The position numbers and the translations under genes are program-made. A stretch of 64,000 bases of DNA. Source: Streptomyces lydicus. GTDB lineage: Bacteria; Actinomycetota; Actinomycetes; Streptomycetales; Streptomycetaceae. Below, piece after piece: positions 1 through 8,524 of this stretch. The stretch covers positions 4,774,001-4,838,000 of the forward strand of contig NZ_CP017157.1 in NCBI RefSeq assembly GCF_001729485.1. Direction: 5' to 3'. The notes beneath the pieces were generated by a model. The model saw only the letters and a program-made list of their open reading frames with translations, searched no databases and had not been told where the DNA came from. The first letter of the stretch is position 1. Each line of letters opens with the position of its first letter.

Positions 1-336
1 CACCGTGCTGCGCCCTCGTCAGTGATGCCACTCCTCTTGCCGAACCGGCAAGAGATAGCCGGCCGCCGGTCGTCACCGACGACATACTGCACACCGTGCT
101 CCGCCCGCGGCGCGAACGGCGAGACGGACGAGGAGAATCAGCCGCACCTGCTCACCCCCACCGGCCGCCACAACGCGACCACAGCCCCACGTAGTTACTC
201 AGCGCTAATATCCGTTCGTCGTAGCTGTACGAGAACAGGGCCGAGAAGCCCGCGAGTTCATGGAAACTGAAGGGTCTTCAGCGGCAACCCGAGGGTCCAC
301 TGCCGTGATTCCGGGGGATGGACCCGTGGGTTCGCG
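1..336. other. Non-coding stretch with a short perfect hairpin
   Basis: I see no convincing gene here; the open frames have unnatural composition. The only clear structure is a 9-bp perfect inverted repeat, CTCTTGCCG at 34-42 and CGGCAAGAG at 46-54, separated by AAC. It could be an operator or a small terminator stem, but no flanking gene in the window tells which. Confidence 0.3.
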
Positions 337-503
337 TCAAGACAAGGGTCGGGTCTCGGCGGCCTGCTCCAGGAGCGCCCGTGCTGAGTCCGCGTAGCGG
401 ATGGCGGTCTTCTCTCGTCGATGCCGAAGACGAGGGACAGGTGGAGTGGGTCGGGTCCGTGGATCAGGGCTTCTTCGAGCTGGCGGTCGACGGGGAGTGG
501 TCA
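337..503 (-). pseudogene. Remnant of a Streptomyces integrase-like protein (C-terminal piece)
   Basis: Read on the minus strand, this piece encodes VDRQLEEALIHGPDP followed by LHLSLVFGIDE and then, after a 2-nt frame jump near 418-424, KTAIRYADSARALLEQAA before a stop at 337-339. From memory, this block resembles the C-terminal end of a family of Streptomyces phage- or transposon-type integrase proteins; the assignment needs a search. The N-terminal catalytic part is absent and the frame is broken, so it cannot be functional. It abuts methyltransferase remnants, which marks this as a scrap-heap of mobile and horizontally moved DNA. Confidence 0.45.
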
Positions 504-544
504 GTCCCACTCGCAGTGGTGGCCGAGGAACTTGGTCAGGCTGG

Positions 545-923
545 TGGCGTTCCCCATGCCGATGTCGCTGCGCCACGATGCGAGGTCGAAGCTGGCGACG
601 GCGTGGCGCAAGCGCCGCAGGGTGGGGGTAGCGGCAGAGGGCCGCGCTGTCCGAACCCTGGACGTTGACGGCGATGGTGCGCTCGCCTTCGACGGTGATT
701 CCGGTCGAGGCCACCGTCGGCCCCAGTCGGCACCGCGGTGGGGTACGTGGTGGGCGTGCAGACGGTCGGCAGCGGCGTGGCAGCGTTCTTCCAGGCCGAG
801 TCGGTCCTGCGGGGCGGTCTCCGGCAGGAAGCCGGGCATCCCCGCGAACTCGACGACGGCGAACAGCCCGCCGGGCTTGAGCATGTCGAGGGCGTTGCGC
901 AGCGCGCGATCGGGGTCGGCCAT
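545..923 (-). pseudogene. Remnant of a SAM-dependent methyltransferase
   Basis: The minus strand encodes ALRNALDMLKPGGLFAVVEF, the motif-IV/post-motif region of class I SAM-dependent methyltransferases. It continues with LEERCHAAADRLHAHH and, after a frame change near 715, with VEGERTIAVNV and an RLRHAV helix. The N-terminal half with the glycine-rich SAM-binding loop is missing, because the sequence is cut just downstream of the kinase stop at 961. The truncation and frame change mean it is not expected to make an active enzyme. How far the remnant extends toward 500 is uncertain. Confidence 0.5.
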
Positions 924-960
924 GGGGGGGGCAGCGAGCCGAGAGGACCCCGCGCCCCTG

Positions 961-2271
961 TCAGTGCTTGCCGGGCTTGTCGCCCTCCTTGGCCTTCTTG
1001 GGGCCCGGTTTGAGGTCGGTCGCCCTCCCCGGCTTCTGCTCGGCAGGCTGTACCGGAGGTGCGGAAGCAGTCTCGTACGACGTCGAGGGGGGCGGCGTGG
1101 CGGGGCTCGTGCTCGTGGACGGGTTGCTCTGCGACCCCTCCGCCGAGCCGGTGCCGGGCGAGAACCACATCAGGCCCAGCACCAACGCCAGGGTGAAGAC
1201 GCCGGCGCCGGCCAGCACAGCCACCAGCCGGGAACGGCGGAGGAACGGCAGGCGTGAACGGCGGGTCGCGGCCCGGTGCACGCTCGTTCGCCACTCGGTG
1301 TCCGCCACCGGGGCGAAGGCACCGTCGGCGTGGCCGGTGGGAGCGGGGACGGAGCGTGCGGGGGCGGCCGCCCTTGAACCGGTGACGTGCGGCGGGCCCA
1401 GGCTGCCGTGAGCCTGGTGTTCGCTGGGCAGTGGCTCCGGCGCACCGCGCCAGGCTCCGCGCCCGAACCAGTCGGCCGCCTCCTCGGCCGTGGGCCGGCT
1501 CTCGGGCTTCTTGGCCAGCAGACCGAGCAGATAGTTCTCGAAGGCGGGCGGTAGATCGGCGCCGAGTTGCCGGGGTGGGACCGGGGCGGCATCGAGGTGT
1601 TGATGAAGCACCGCAACCGCACTGTCCGCCTGGAACGGCGGCCGGCCGGTGAGGAGTTGGTAGAGCACGCAGCCCAGGGAGTACACGTCGGATGCCGGGC
1701 CGGCGGTGCGGCCCAAGGCCCGCTCGGGCGCGAGGTAAAGGCTGGTGCCGACGATCTGCCCGGTGGCGGTGAGCGCGGCACCGGGGTCGTCGAGGAAGCG
1801 GGCGATGCCGAAGTCCCCGATCTTCAGGGTGCCGTCGGCGCCCAGCAGGAGGTTGGCCGGCTTGATGTCCCGGTGCACGATGCCCTGCCGGTGCGCGGCG
1901 GCCAGCCCCACGGCGGCCTGTGCGGCAATACGGGCCACGTGCTCGGCGGGCAGCGGTCCGGAGACGGGGAGCAGGTCGGCGAGGCTGCCCCCGTCGACGA
2001 GCTCCATCACCAGGAACAGACGGTTTTCGTGCTCGCCGAAGTCGAGAACGCCGACCACGTGCGGGTGGCTGAGGCGACCGGCGGTCTGTGCCTCCAGCCG
2101 GAAGCGGGAGGTCGCGGTGGGGTCGGAGTCGTGAGGGAGCAGGAGTTTCACGGCAACCGGTCTGCCGAGCGTCTCGTCGAAGGCCCGCCAGACCTCCCCC
2201 ATCGCGCCCCGCCCGAGTGTGTCTCCCAGCCGGTATCGGCCCGCTATCAGCACTTGTTCCTTCATCCTCAT
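961..2271 (-). CDS. Membrane-anchored PknB-type serine/threonine protein kinase
   Basis: 436 aa. The kinase domain fills about residues 13-265: glycine loop LGRGAMGEV (19-27), ATP-anchoring Lys42, HRDIKPANL with catalytic Asp135, DFG at 153-155, and an APE motif. A Pro/Ala linker leads to one membrane helix at about 348-370 (VAVLAGAGVFTLALVLGLMW), then a 66-residue extracellular Ser/Thr/Pro tail ending in a Lys-rich stretch. No PASTA or other recognisable sensor domain follows, so the stimulus is not predictable. The start is set at the Met about ten residues before the IAGRYRL motif; a second Met lies two codons in, and the frame stays open upstream but looks non-coding. It stands alone, beside a methyltransferase remnant. 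Confidence 0.9.
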   Translation of the reverse strand: MRMKEQVLIAGRYRLGDTLGRGAMGEVWRAFDETLGRPVAVKLLLPHDSDPTATSRFRLEAQTAGRLSHPHVVGVLDFGEHENRLFLVMELVDGGSLADLLPVSGPLPAEHVARIAAQAAVGLAAAHRQGIVHRDIKPANLLLGADGTLKIGDFGIARFLDDPGAALTATGQIVGTSLYLAPERALGRTAGPASDVYSLGCVLYQLLTGRPPFQADSAVAVLHQHLDAAPVPPRQLGADLPPAFENYLLGLLAKKPESRPTAEEAADWFGRGAWRGAPEPLPSEHQAHGSLGPPHVTGSRAAAPARSVPAPTGHADGAFAPVADTEWRTSVHRAATRRSRLPFLRRSRLVAVLAGAGVFTLALVLGLMWFSPGTGSAEGSQSNPSTSTSPATPPPSTSYETASAPPVQPAEQKPGRATDLKPGPKKAKEGDKPGKH

Positions 2272-3041
2272 GCCCAAAGACGTCTTGATCGCCGCGAGCC
2301 ATGGCTCGCCGTGGGGGGCGCGGATCAAGGTGCGGGGTGCCGCAGCACCCCAGCGTATCGGCCCCTGGAACCTCTTCTCTCCGGGCGGCGCGGCGCCCGG
2401 CCGCCACGGGCAGCCCCACCGGAGGACGAGGATGCGTGCAGGGTTCCCGGCCGAGTCGTGGCGGCTTTGCGAGTCGTGACGGCCTCGGGTCGCTTCGTTC
2501 ACAAGAGCGCTGGATTCGTGGCCATCTTCCGCCCCCTGTGACATTTCAGGGCCACAGCACGCAGGAAGGAGTGACCCGATCATGAGGGTCGAGGCGCCCG
2601 CCCTCGTGGCGAGGTACGCGGGCGCCGAGCGCAGGAGCGGACTGGTTCCCCCCGTGCCGGCCCGCTCCTGCGCGCATACGGCAGTTCTCGCACGCGTCCG
2701 CGACGGTCTGCCCGCAATTCCCGGAATTCGACGCGGTAACGCGCTACTGCCGGATCTCCATCCGGAGCGTCATCTCTCCGTCCGGAGCATCATCGTGCTC
2801 CGGCATTCTTCGGTGCAGCGGGCCCGCGGAAAGTGGGTGCGGATGAGGACGAGGCGCCAGAAGAAGCGGATGCTTTCACGCGGAGCGCCGATGACGTTCG
2901 TCGCGAGACCCAGATGTCGGTGCCGGCTCCACGCTCGGCGTCACTTGGCACCCCGGAGTTCTGAAAATCCGGGTTCCGCCGGCCCGATAACCAACGCCTT
3001 GGACTCAAGGCGCCAAAAGCGAGCACACTCGGATGGTTACC
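2272..3041. other. Long region without a recognisable gene; two hairpins
   Basis: No frame here looks like a real gene. Two inverted repeats stand out. GCGCAGGAGCGG at 2629-2640 pairs with CCGCTCCTGCGC at 2662-2673 across a 21-nt loop. CCGGAGCA at 2782-2789 pairs with TGCTCCGG at 2796-2803, and the same TCCGGAGC word is directly repeated just before it at 2761-2768. Neither is followed by a T-run. They may be transcription terminators or degraded repeat elements. Confidence 0.35.
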
Positions 3042-3335
3042 TCAGGCCGGGCTTTTCACCCAATCGATGAGCCGAGCCCACCAGCCGCTCCCCGACCGAT
3101 CCGGTGGACTCCCTGCACCGCCGGGAGCGTCCGCGCGTCGCGACACCCCGCCCTGTCGGGCTGGTGCCGATTCCGGTCGATTCGGCGCCTCCACTGCGCG
3201 CGCACGCTTGCGTTTCCCAGGCTCACACATGCACCGCTGAGCGGCGGGTACACCCATGAGCACTTGGTCCACATGCTTCCCGCACCCCTCATAGGTCAAC
3301 CTCCGGCACGACGGACAGACAGCACGTTGGCACAC
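3042..3335 (-). CDS. Small Cys-rich (GCG-HV) protein with Trp-rich C-terminal tail
   Basis: 97 aa. GTG 3335 is chosen because AAAGGAG lies six bases upstream. The N-terminus carries a probable zinc site, CPSCRRLTYEGCGKHV and then RCMC (two CxxC/CxC-like pairs plus His); I recall short Streptomyces proteins with the same GCGxHV...VPxxxRCxC pattern, but no function for them. A Pro/Arg/Ala-rich linker follows, then the tail GWWARLIDWVKSPA. The divergent gene at 3775 ends in a near-copy of that tail. The shared tail suggests both proteins dock to the same place, perhaps the membrane or the YeeE-type proteins encoded at 4308-5380. Function is unknown. Confidence 0.7.
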   Translation of the reverse strand: MCQRAVCPSCRRLTYEGCGKHVDQVLMGVPAAQRCMCEPGKRKRARAVEAPNRPESAPARQGGVSRRADAPGGAGSPPDRSGSGWWARLIDWVKSPA

Positions 3336-3360
3336 GATCGACTCCTTTAGCTCTTCGTTC

Positions 3361-3375
3361 AATATCCACGATATT
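3361..3375. promoter_or_regulatory. Palindrome AATATC-CAC-GATATT, candidate operator
   Basis: A perfect 6-bp inverted repeat with a 3-bp spacer lies 26 bp upstream of the GTG of the small Cys-rich gene at 3335. It sits in an unusually AT-rich stretch of this GC-rich genome. It is placed to control the divergent pair at 3335 and 3775. No cognate regulator is encoded next to it. Confidence 0.4.
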
Positions 3376-3774
3376 CACGCCATCACCACAAGATACTCCA
3401 GAATTCACAACCCCTTCAGAAACACCTGCCTCGCACCGCGCGGACTGCGCTCGCGAAGTCGATTCTCGACCCGAGAAGCCCCGCCGACGGTCACCATTCA
3501 TCCGGACATGAGAGGCAGACGCCGCATATCCGTCGCGGAGAGTATCTCACCAAGTAGTGCCAAGTGACCTGTTTGAAAAAAATCCCTGAGTTGCTCGGGA
3601 CACCGAAACAATGGTTGCATCGCGCCCGGTCGAGAACGGGAGGCACCGCGCCTTCCGCCACTGCCCCCCCCCACCGCATTGCTTTTCAGGCCGTCGACCG
3701 GGCCGGCGGGGCAGGAATCGAGAACAGCAACCGCTCTCCCCCAACGGGTGGTACGCCAGTCAGGAGGGAGCAAC
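3376..3774. other. Divergent intergenic region upstream of the sulfur-module operon
   Basis: About 400 bp of relatively AT-rich DNA between the two divergent Cys-rich genes. It includes a GTTTGAAAAAAAT stretch near 3572. Promoters for both directions should lie here, but I cannot point to convincing -35/-10 pairs. No gene is visible. Confidence 0.35.
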
Positions 3775-4311
3775 GTGGGTTGCTCACACACCGCAGGATG
3801 CCCCCTTTTCCCCCTACTTAAGGCGAGCTTGCAAGGCTGGCGCGAGTACTACTGCGACAGCGCAGATCAATGGCTCGGCTGTGCCCGCTACCAGATGTCA
3901 CTCACCGGCGAGCGCGTGCCGATCAGCCTGCTGCCCAACGGAGCCAGCGCGCGTCACCTCGAAGCCCCGGCCGAGGCGGGCCGCTCCAGCGCCACCAGCG
4001 CGGCGGCCGCCCCCCGACAGTCCCCGCCGCCACGACCCACTCCGGGGTCACCGGAGCCCGCGTCCTGGCCCCAGCCAGCACCGCCCCAGCCACAAGAGCA
4101 ATCACAGTCGGGGCCTGGAACCGCGACACCGGAAGCCATGGCCCAGTTCGGAGCCACACCTTCACCAGCAGATATCTGGCATGACCGGCCGTCACCGCCC
4201 CCACAGGTCGACCGGCCTTCAGACAGCCTCGCTCGAAAATCACGGCACGCGCCCGCCCCGAAGCGCGGCTGGTGGGCTCGTTTTGCCGATTGGATGAGAG
4301 GACCCGCATGA
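3775..4311 (+). CDS. Four-cysteine N-terminal domain protein with disordered linker and Trp-rich tail
   Basis: 178 aa. Start GTG 3775 is preceded by GGAGGG at the right distance. Residues 1-53 form a compact conserved-looking domain with Cys3, His5, Cys9, Cys27 and Cys36 ([13 protein letters not shown] ... YYC ... GCARY) ending in [12 protein letters not shown]; it looks like a metal or iron-sulfur site. Residues 54-160 are Pro/Ala/Ser/Gln-rich and probably unstructured. The last 14 residues, [14 protein letters not shown], closely match the tail of the divergent small protein. The stop overlaps the YeeE start (ATGA), so translation is coupled to the transporter-like genes. I infer a sulfur- or redox-related accessory role; the family is not one I can name. 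Confidence 0.7.
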   Translation: MGCSHTAGCPLFPLLKASLQGWREYYCDSADQWLGCARYQMSLTGERVPISLLPNGASARHLEAPAEAGRSSATSAAAAPRQSPPPRPTPGSPEPASWPQPAPPQPQEQSQSGPGTATPEAMAQFGATPSPADIWHDRPSPPPQVDRPSDSLARKSRHAPAPKRGWWARFADWMRGPA

Positions 4312-4964
4312 GTACTTACTGGCCCTGGTGGGCGGGCGCTATCGGGCTCGCTCTGGTCACCATCAACCACACCCTCATCACCGATCGGTCTCTCGGGGTG
4401 TCGGCCGCTTGGGATCGCGTGCTGCACTGGCGTCGCGAACGCGAGCTCGAACGGATGGACGAGGAGTTCGCCGACGATCAAGCTCTGGCCGCGGCGCTTG
4501 CCGCAGCCACAGCGGAGCACTTCGGCACCGGCACCGGCGCGTCCACCGCGCCGCAGGCTCCGCACGAGAAGGCGCAGCCACTGGAAGCCGACACCGAATC
4601 GGCAGCGAGTGAGCGGCCGTCAGTCACGAGCCTGCGCCCGGCCCCGCTGGTCACTCAGGCTGCCCTGCTGATGTCGATCTTCCTCGGCGGGTTCATCGCC
4701 GCGGTCGCCTCGGGGCGGTTCCACCTCCGCTACGACATGGGCCCCGGTTTTCGGGACCTGGTCACCGCCGATTCGACCACCATGATCGCCATGCTGTTCG
4801 TGGGAGGTGTGCTGGTCGGCTTCGGCACTCGGCTGGCCGGTGGGTGCAGCTCCGGCCACGGACTCAGCGGCTGCGGCCGGCTGCGGCCGGTGAGCCTCGT
4901 CGCGACCGCCGTGTTCTTCGGCACCGCCGTCGCGGTGTCGTTCCTGCTGTGGAAGGTGATCTGA
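4308..4964 (+). CDS. YeeE/YedE-family membrane protein, first half-transporter
   Basis: 218 aa. An N-terminal helix (about 4-22) is followed by a charged cytoplasmic stretch (about 35-115) and then three or four membrane helices. The family hallmark [14 protein letters not shown] lies near residues 170-185; its Cys lies in the conduction path of YeeE-type thiosulfate/sulfur transporters. Full-length YeeE proteins are twice this size, and half-size pairs (COG6691/COG2391, PmpA/PmpB) are known. This gene with the next would make one complete unit. The start ATG overlaps the previous stop and the stop TGA overlaps the next ATG, giving a tight three-gene operon. The long charged insert between helix 1 and helix 2 is unusual for the family. 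Confidence 0.85.
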   Translation: MSTYWPWWAGAIGLALVTINHTLITDRSLGVSAAWDRVLHWRRERELERMDEEFADDQALAAALAAATAEHFGTGTGASTAPQAPHEKAQPLEADTESAASERPSVTSLRPAPLVTQAALLMSIFLGGFIAAVASGRFHLRYDMGPGFRDLVTADSTTMIAMLFVGGVLVGFGTRLAGGCSSGHGLSGCGRLRPVSLVATAVFFGTAVAVSFLLWKVI

Positions 4965-5380
4965 TGCGTACTCGGGGCGCGATCCTGCTGGCCAACATCA
5001 TCACCGGACTAGCTCTCGGTTACACCGTCACCAACATCGGTTTCGGCGACTTCGCCGCGCTGAACCGCATGTTCACCTTCCAGGACCTGCGCATGCTCCT
5101 CTCCTTCGCGGGTGCTGTGGTGATCCTCGTGTGCGCGTTCGCTCTGCTGCGGGTCCGCCGCACCCCGGGACGCATCCACGCCGGCGTGATCCCCGGCGCG
5201 GTGTTGTTCGGTACCGGCTGGGCGATCTCAGGCGGGTGCCCGGCAATCCCGATCATCCAGGTCGCCAGCGGATACCTACCTGCCCTGATCACCATCGTCG
5301 GCGTCATCGTCGGTATCCGGTTGTGCCGCTGGGCCAACGCCCGGTACTTCCACCTCGACCGCGGCTCCTGCGGGCTGTAA
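4964..5380 (+). CDS. YeeE/YedE-family membrane protein, second half-transporter
   Basis: 138 aa, four predicted membrane helices. The signature GTGWAISGGCPAIPI (about 85-99) matches the second conserved Cys motif of YeeE/YedE sulfur transporters, whose canonical form is GxGWxxxGxCPG. The start overlaps the preceding stop (TGATG). Together with the gene at 4308 it should form a pseudo-twofold channel for thiosulfate or another reduced sulfur species. No rhodanese, TusA or CstR gene lies beside it, so the sulfur chemistry it feeds is unclear. Confidence 0.85.
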   Translation: MRTRGAILLANIITGLALGYTVTNIGFGDFAALNRMFTFQDLRMLLSFAGAVVILVCAFALLRVRRTPGRIHAGVIPGAVLFGTGWAISGGCPAIPIIQVASGYLPALITIVGVIVGIRLCRWANARYFHLDRGSCGL

Positions 5381-5639
5381 CCCAGCACCCCACACCGACA
5401 CGAGCCGTGCAGCCTGGGTCTCCCACTTTGACGATCCCTCGACGGCTTCCGGCAGCCCGTGCGCATCTGACAACGTGATCAAGCCCAACCGGAAGCGCAG
5501 CACGTACAGAGTAAGTACGCGACGCACATACGGCTCCCCCTCGTGCCCGTGCTCGGCACCAAGCGACTGGAGAGGCTCGGCCCGCGCCCACGTCCCGTGT
5601 TCCTCGCCGACATGGCTAGCAAGTCCTCCGCGGCGACGG

Positions 5640-5873
5640 CCAGGATGCTCACCGCGGCCGGCGTAACTCCGCGCATGCTGAACGGCTGTGCGGGGTCAGC
5701 CCGATCGAGCGTTCCTCGGGCAGCCGGCCGTACCGTCGCCTCAACCGCGGCGGCGACCGGCAGGCCAACGCCGCCCTCCACCGGAGGGCAAAACCCGGCG
5801 CGAGATTGTTCGATGCCTCAAACGCTACGCCTCCCGTGAGGTGTTCCACCTGGTCAGGTCCACACAGCCATGA
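5640..5873 (+). pseudogene. C-terminal remnant of an IS110-family transposase
   Basis: Three reading-frame fragments in a row match the end of IS110/IS116 transposases: TAAGVTPRML, then CGVSPIERSSGSRPYRRLN with GGDRQANAALH, then EGKTRREIVRCLKRYASREV with FHLVRST and a stop at 5871-5873. A frameshift separates the first two. An internal deletion joins the AALH block directly to EGKTRRE, removing the segment that normally holds a LRWDPRT-type motif. It is dead. The missing middle part of a similar transposase lies at 6140-6385 on the opposite strand. Confidence 0.65.
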
Positions 5874-5916
5874 CCTCCGTCATAGGGGCAGTTGTGACAG
5901 CAGGTGAAAAATGAGG

Positions 5917-5947
5917 AACCCCCGTCGGCCGGCGCCGGCGGGGGTTT
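5917..5947. terminator. GC-rich hairpin with T tail
   Basis: AACCCCCG at 5917-5924 pairs with CGGGGGTT at 5939-5946 around a further GC-rich stem, followed by TTTC on the plus strand. It lies just downstream of the IS110 remnant stop and could end plus-strand transcription from the YeeE operon or the old transposase. Confidence 0.5.
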
Positions 5948-6139
5948 CGGTGTTCGCCACCTGTTTCGGATACCAGTCCGCACGAATCGCAGGAAGCGGA
6001 GGTGGGCGTCGCCACTATCCAGCATCGACGGGGTGTCAGCGACAGAGTCCACCACCTGGGCTGAGGGCACGGGCCGGCACTGCAAGGGATGGCGCGACAC
6101 CCGGTCGGTGCTGAGGCGGCGGCCGCTCCAGGGTGCTCC

Positions 6140-6385
6140 GGCCCGGCGCAGTGAGCAGCTGGGAGGCGTGGCGCTCCACGAGCCGGGCCAGGCGGCGTTC
6201 CAAGTCCTGGATCTGCTCGGTGAGCTGCCCGATCCGCTGGGCCGGCAGACACAAGGTAATGCAGGTGGCCTGCAACACTGCCTCTTCGCGGTCCTCGTCG
6301 TACGTGCTGCCGTCGGCGAGCCGCGCGCAGGTGCGGAAGAGTTCTCTCCACCGGCCGGACAGTCCCGCGCTCGCCCGCAGGTACC
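6140..6385 (-). pseudogene. Internal fragment of an IS110-family transposase, inverted
   Basis: On the minus strand, LADGSTYDEDREEAVLQAT is followed by AQRIGQLTEQIQDLERRL and ARLVERHASQLL. This is the coiled-coil middle region that precedes the GPDSAA...GDNPERL block in IS110 transposases. It has no start codon, runs in from the downstream side of the CGNR gene, and degenerates after 6140. The piece that would follow it lies at 5640-5873 but on the plus strand, so an inversion plus deletion has split an ancestral element, or two elements have collapsed together. Confidence 0.55.
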
Positions 6386-6388
6386 CGG

Positions 6389-6949
6389 TCACCCTGTGAA
6401 GGGGACGGCGGTCTTCCTGCGGGCCCGGTAGGCCGCGGCCTTGATCTTGTTGCCGCAGGACTCCATGCCGCACCATTGCCGCCGGCTGCCGCGCGAGCGG
6501 TCGATGTAGACGCGGGTGCACTCGGGGTTGCCGCACTCCTTGAGCAGCGGGACGTCCGGACCGCTCAGCAGCTCCACCGCGTGCCGGGCGACGGTGGACA
6601 GCGTTTCTCGCTGCGTTGCCGCCGTCCACCGGCCGGAGTGGGTCAGCTGCGGTGCCGCGGGAGCCCTGCGGGCCGCGTCGTTGACCACGGCCAGCGCCTC
6701 GTCGTCGAATTCCGCGCCGAGGCGCCGGGCCGTGATCAGCTGGTAGACGGCCTCCCGTACGGTCGTCGCCCGCACCACGTCGACCTGCCGGGCGGGCGAG
6801 ACGGAGTCGACGACGCCGGACTCCACGTACCACGCGTCCAGGCGATCGGGCGTCGCGAACATCTCGAATCGCGCCGTGCGGCGTGCCCGCAGCGTGGCCG
6901 CGAAGTCCAGGACCGGATTGCCGCACACAAAGACATGATCGAGGTTCAC
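6389..6949 (-). CDS. CGNR zinc-finger protein (ABATE domain), putative transcriptional regulator
   Basis: 186 aa. The N-terminal about 120 residues fit the ABATE domain (GNPVLDFAATLRAR near the start). The C-terminus carries the CGNR zinc finger: LKECGNPECTRVYIDRSR then WCGMESCGNKIKAAAYRAR, with four Cys ligands. Proteins of this architecture are presumed stress-type regulators in actinobacteria. It is monocistronic here, between a broken ABC-F gene and an IS110 fragment. The frame is intact, so it may be one of the few live genes in this decayed segment. Confidence 0.85.
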   Translation of the reverse strand: MNLDHVFVCGNPVLDFAATLRARRTARFEMFATPDRLDAWYVESGVVDSVSPARQVDVVRATTVREAVYQLITARRLGAEFDDEALAVVNDAARRAPAAPQLTHSGRWTAATQRETLSTVARHAVELLSGPDVPLLKECGNPECTRVYIDRSRGSRRQWCGMESCGNKIKAAAYRARRKTAVPFTG

Positions 6950-6990
6950 GTCACCATCTTGGCGGGTGACTATGACACTCGCAAGGATCG

Positions 6991-8452
6991 TCAGCCGTTA
7001 CAGGAGAGCCCTCCCTCGGTGGCGTTCAGCCGGATCTCACGACCCGGCCAGCGCCGCCGCAGCCAGCGGTCGTGGCTGGCCAGGACGATCGCGCCGGGCG
7101 CCGTACCCAGCGCCGACTCCAGCTCGTCGCACAGGCGCGGGGAGAGGTGGTTCGTCGGTTCGTCGAGCAGCAGCAGTTCTGGAGGACGTGCCACCAGGAG
7201 CGCCAGCGCGAGCCGGCGCCGCTGCCCGACCGACAGGTGTCCCACCGGTTTGACGAGGTCCGCCTCGTGCAGCAGCCCCAGTGTGCTCAGCGGAGCCGTT
7301 GTCGCCGGTGACCAGCAGTCGTTCGGTCGCCGATACATCGAGGTGGTCGACGGCGAGCCGGCCCGGCACGCGTACCCAGCGCAGGGAGACGAGGGTGCCC
7401 TCCGGGGACGGCCGCGCGAGTGGGGTGTGCCGCAGCCGCAGCACCTGCGGCAGCGCTGCGACCTGGTCGCGTTCGAGCTCCTGGAGCTTGCGGGTGGCGC
7501 TGCGCACCCGCCGTGAGATCTGGTTCTGCACGCGCCCGGAGCGGTGGCCGTAGCCCATTTTCTCGTTGTCGCGCCGCTCGCGGCCCGGTGCGACCATGTG
7601 GGCCGTGCCCCCTGCCGAGCGGCGCAGTGCTTCCAGTTGCTGTTGTTCCTCGGCATGCTGGTGCAGCCAACGCTGCCGCTCGGCGCGCTTTTCCACCAGG
7701 TAGGCGCTGTAGCTGCCGCCGTAGCGGACCGGGCCGTCCACCGCCGGGTCGAGGTCGATGACGTCGGTGCAGACGGCATCGAGGAAGGCCCGGTCATGGC
7801 TGGCCGCCACGACGGCTCCGGGAAGCCCGCGCAGCTGCTCCTCCAGGAAGGCGGCGGCGCTGTCGTCAAGGTGGTTGGTCGGCTCGTCCAGCAGCAGCGC
7901 GGACGGCCTTCTCACCAGCAGCGCTGCCAGCGCGAGGCGGCCGCGCAGGCCGCCGGAGAGGGAGCCGAGGGTCCGCCCGTGCTGCAGTGCGCCGAGGCCG
8001 AGCCCGTCGAGCACGATCTCGGCGCGCCGGTCGGCGTCCCACGCCTCGCGGTGCCGGGCGTGTTCGAGGTGGCGGGCGTAGGCGTCGAGCAGTTCCGCGT
8101 GGCCGGGGGCGTCCTCGGGGGTACGGGCCAGGCTCCGGGTGAGGCGTTCGAGTTCCGCGAGGGTCTCGCGCGCCTCGCGCAGGGCGTCGTGCAGGACGTC
8201 GGCGATCGTCGCCTCGGCCTCGTACGGCATCTCCTGGTGCAGGAAGCCCAGGTCCGGCGGCCGCACGACGGTGCCCGAGTCGGGCGCGTCGGTGCCCGCG
8301 AGGATGCGCAGCAGCGTCGATTTGCCGACGCCGTTCTCGCCGATCAGTCCGATGCGGCGGCCGGGTGAGGCGGTGAGACCGACTCCGTCGAGGACCCTGC
8401 GGGTGCCGAGGGTGCGGACGATGTCGTGTGCGAGCAAGGGAGGGTGATGCAT
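6991..8452 (-). pseudogene. ABC-F ATPase gene broken by an out-of-frame deletion in the second nucleotide-binding domain
   Basis: From ATG 8452 the first ATP-binding domain is complete: GENGVGKSTLLRILAG, SGGLRGRLALAALL, LLLDEPTNHLDD. The linker follows. In the second domain the sequence reads VTGDNGS and then jumps, near 7296, to a different frame encoding GLLHEADLVKPVGHLSVGQ, LLLLDEPTNHLSP and ASHDRWLRRRW, with a stop at 6991-6993. The Walker A lysine and a few dozen following residues are gone. ABC-F proteins act on ribosomes (antibiotic protection or translation control) and need both sites, so this copy should be inactive unless the first half acts alone. It lies 72 bp downstream of an intact ABC-F gene. 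Confidence 0.8.
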
Positions 8453-8524
8453 GGTGTTCCATCCGACGTGGTCGTTTCTGGGCCCACCGGGTGCGGCACC
8501 TCGGGCGTGGGCACGGGCGGCACG

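Noticed and set aside
2582..3070. A 162-codon frame after the kinase gene
   Set aside because: Arg-rich composition, no ribosome binding site, no homology; judged non-coding.
3336..3362. Upstream TTG start for the small Cys-rich protein
   Set aside because: The AAAGGAG ribosome binding site lies inside that extension, six bases before GTG 3335, so the shorter form is right.
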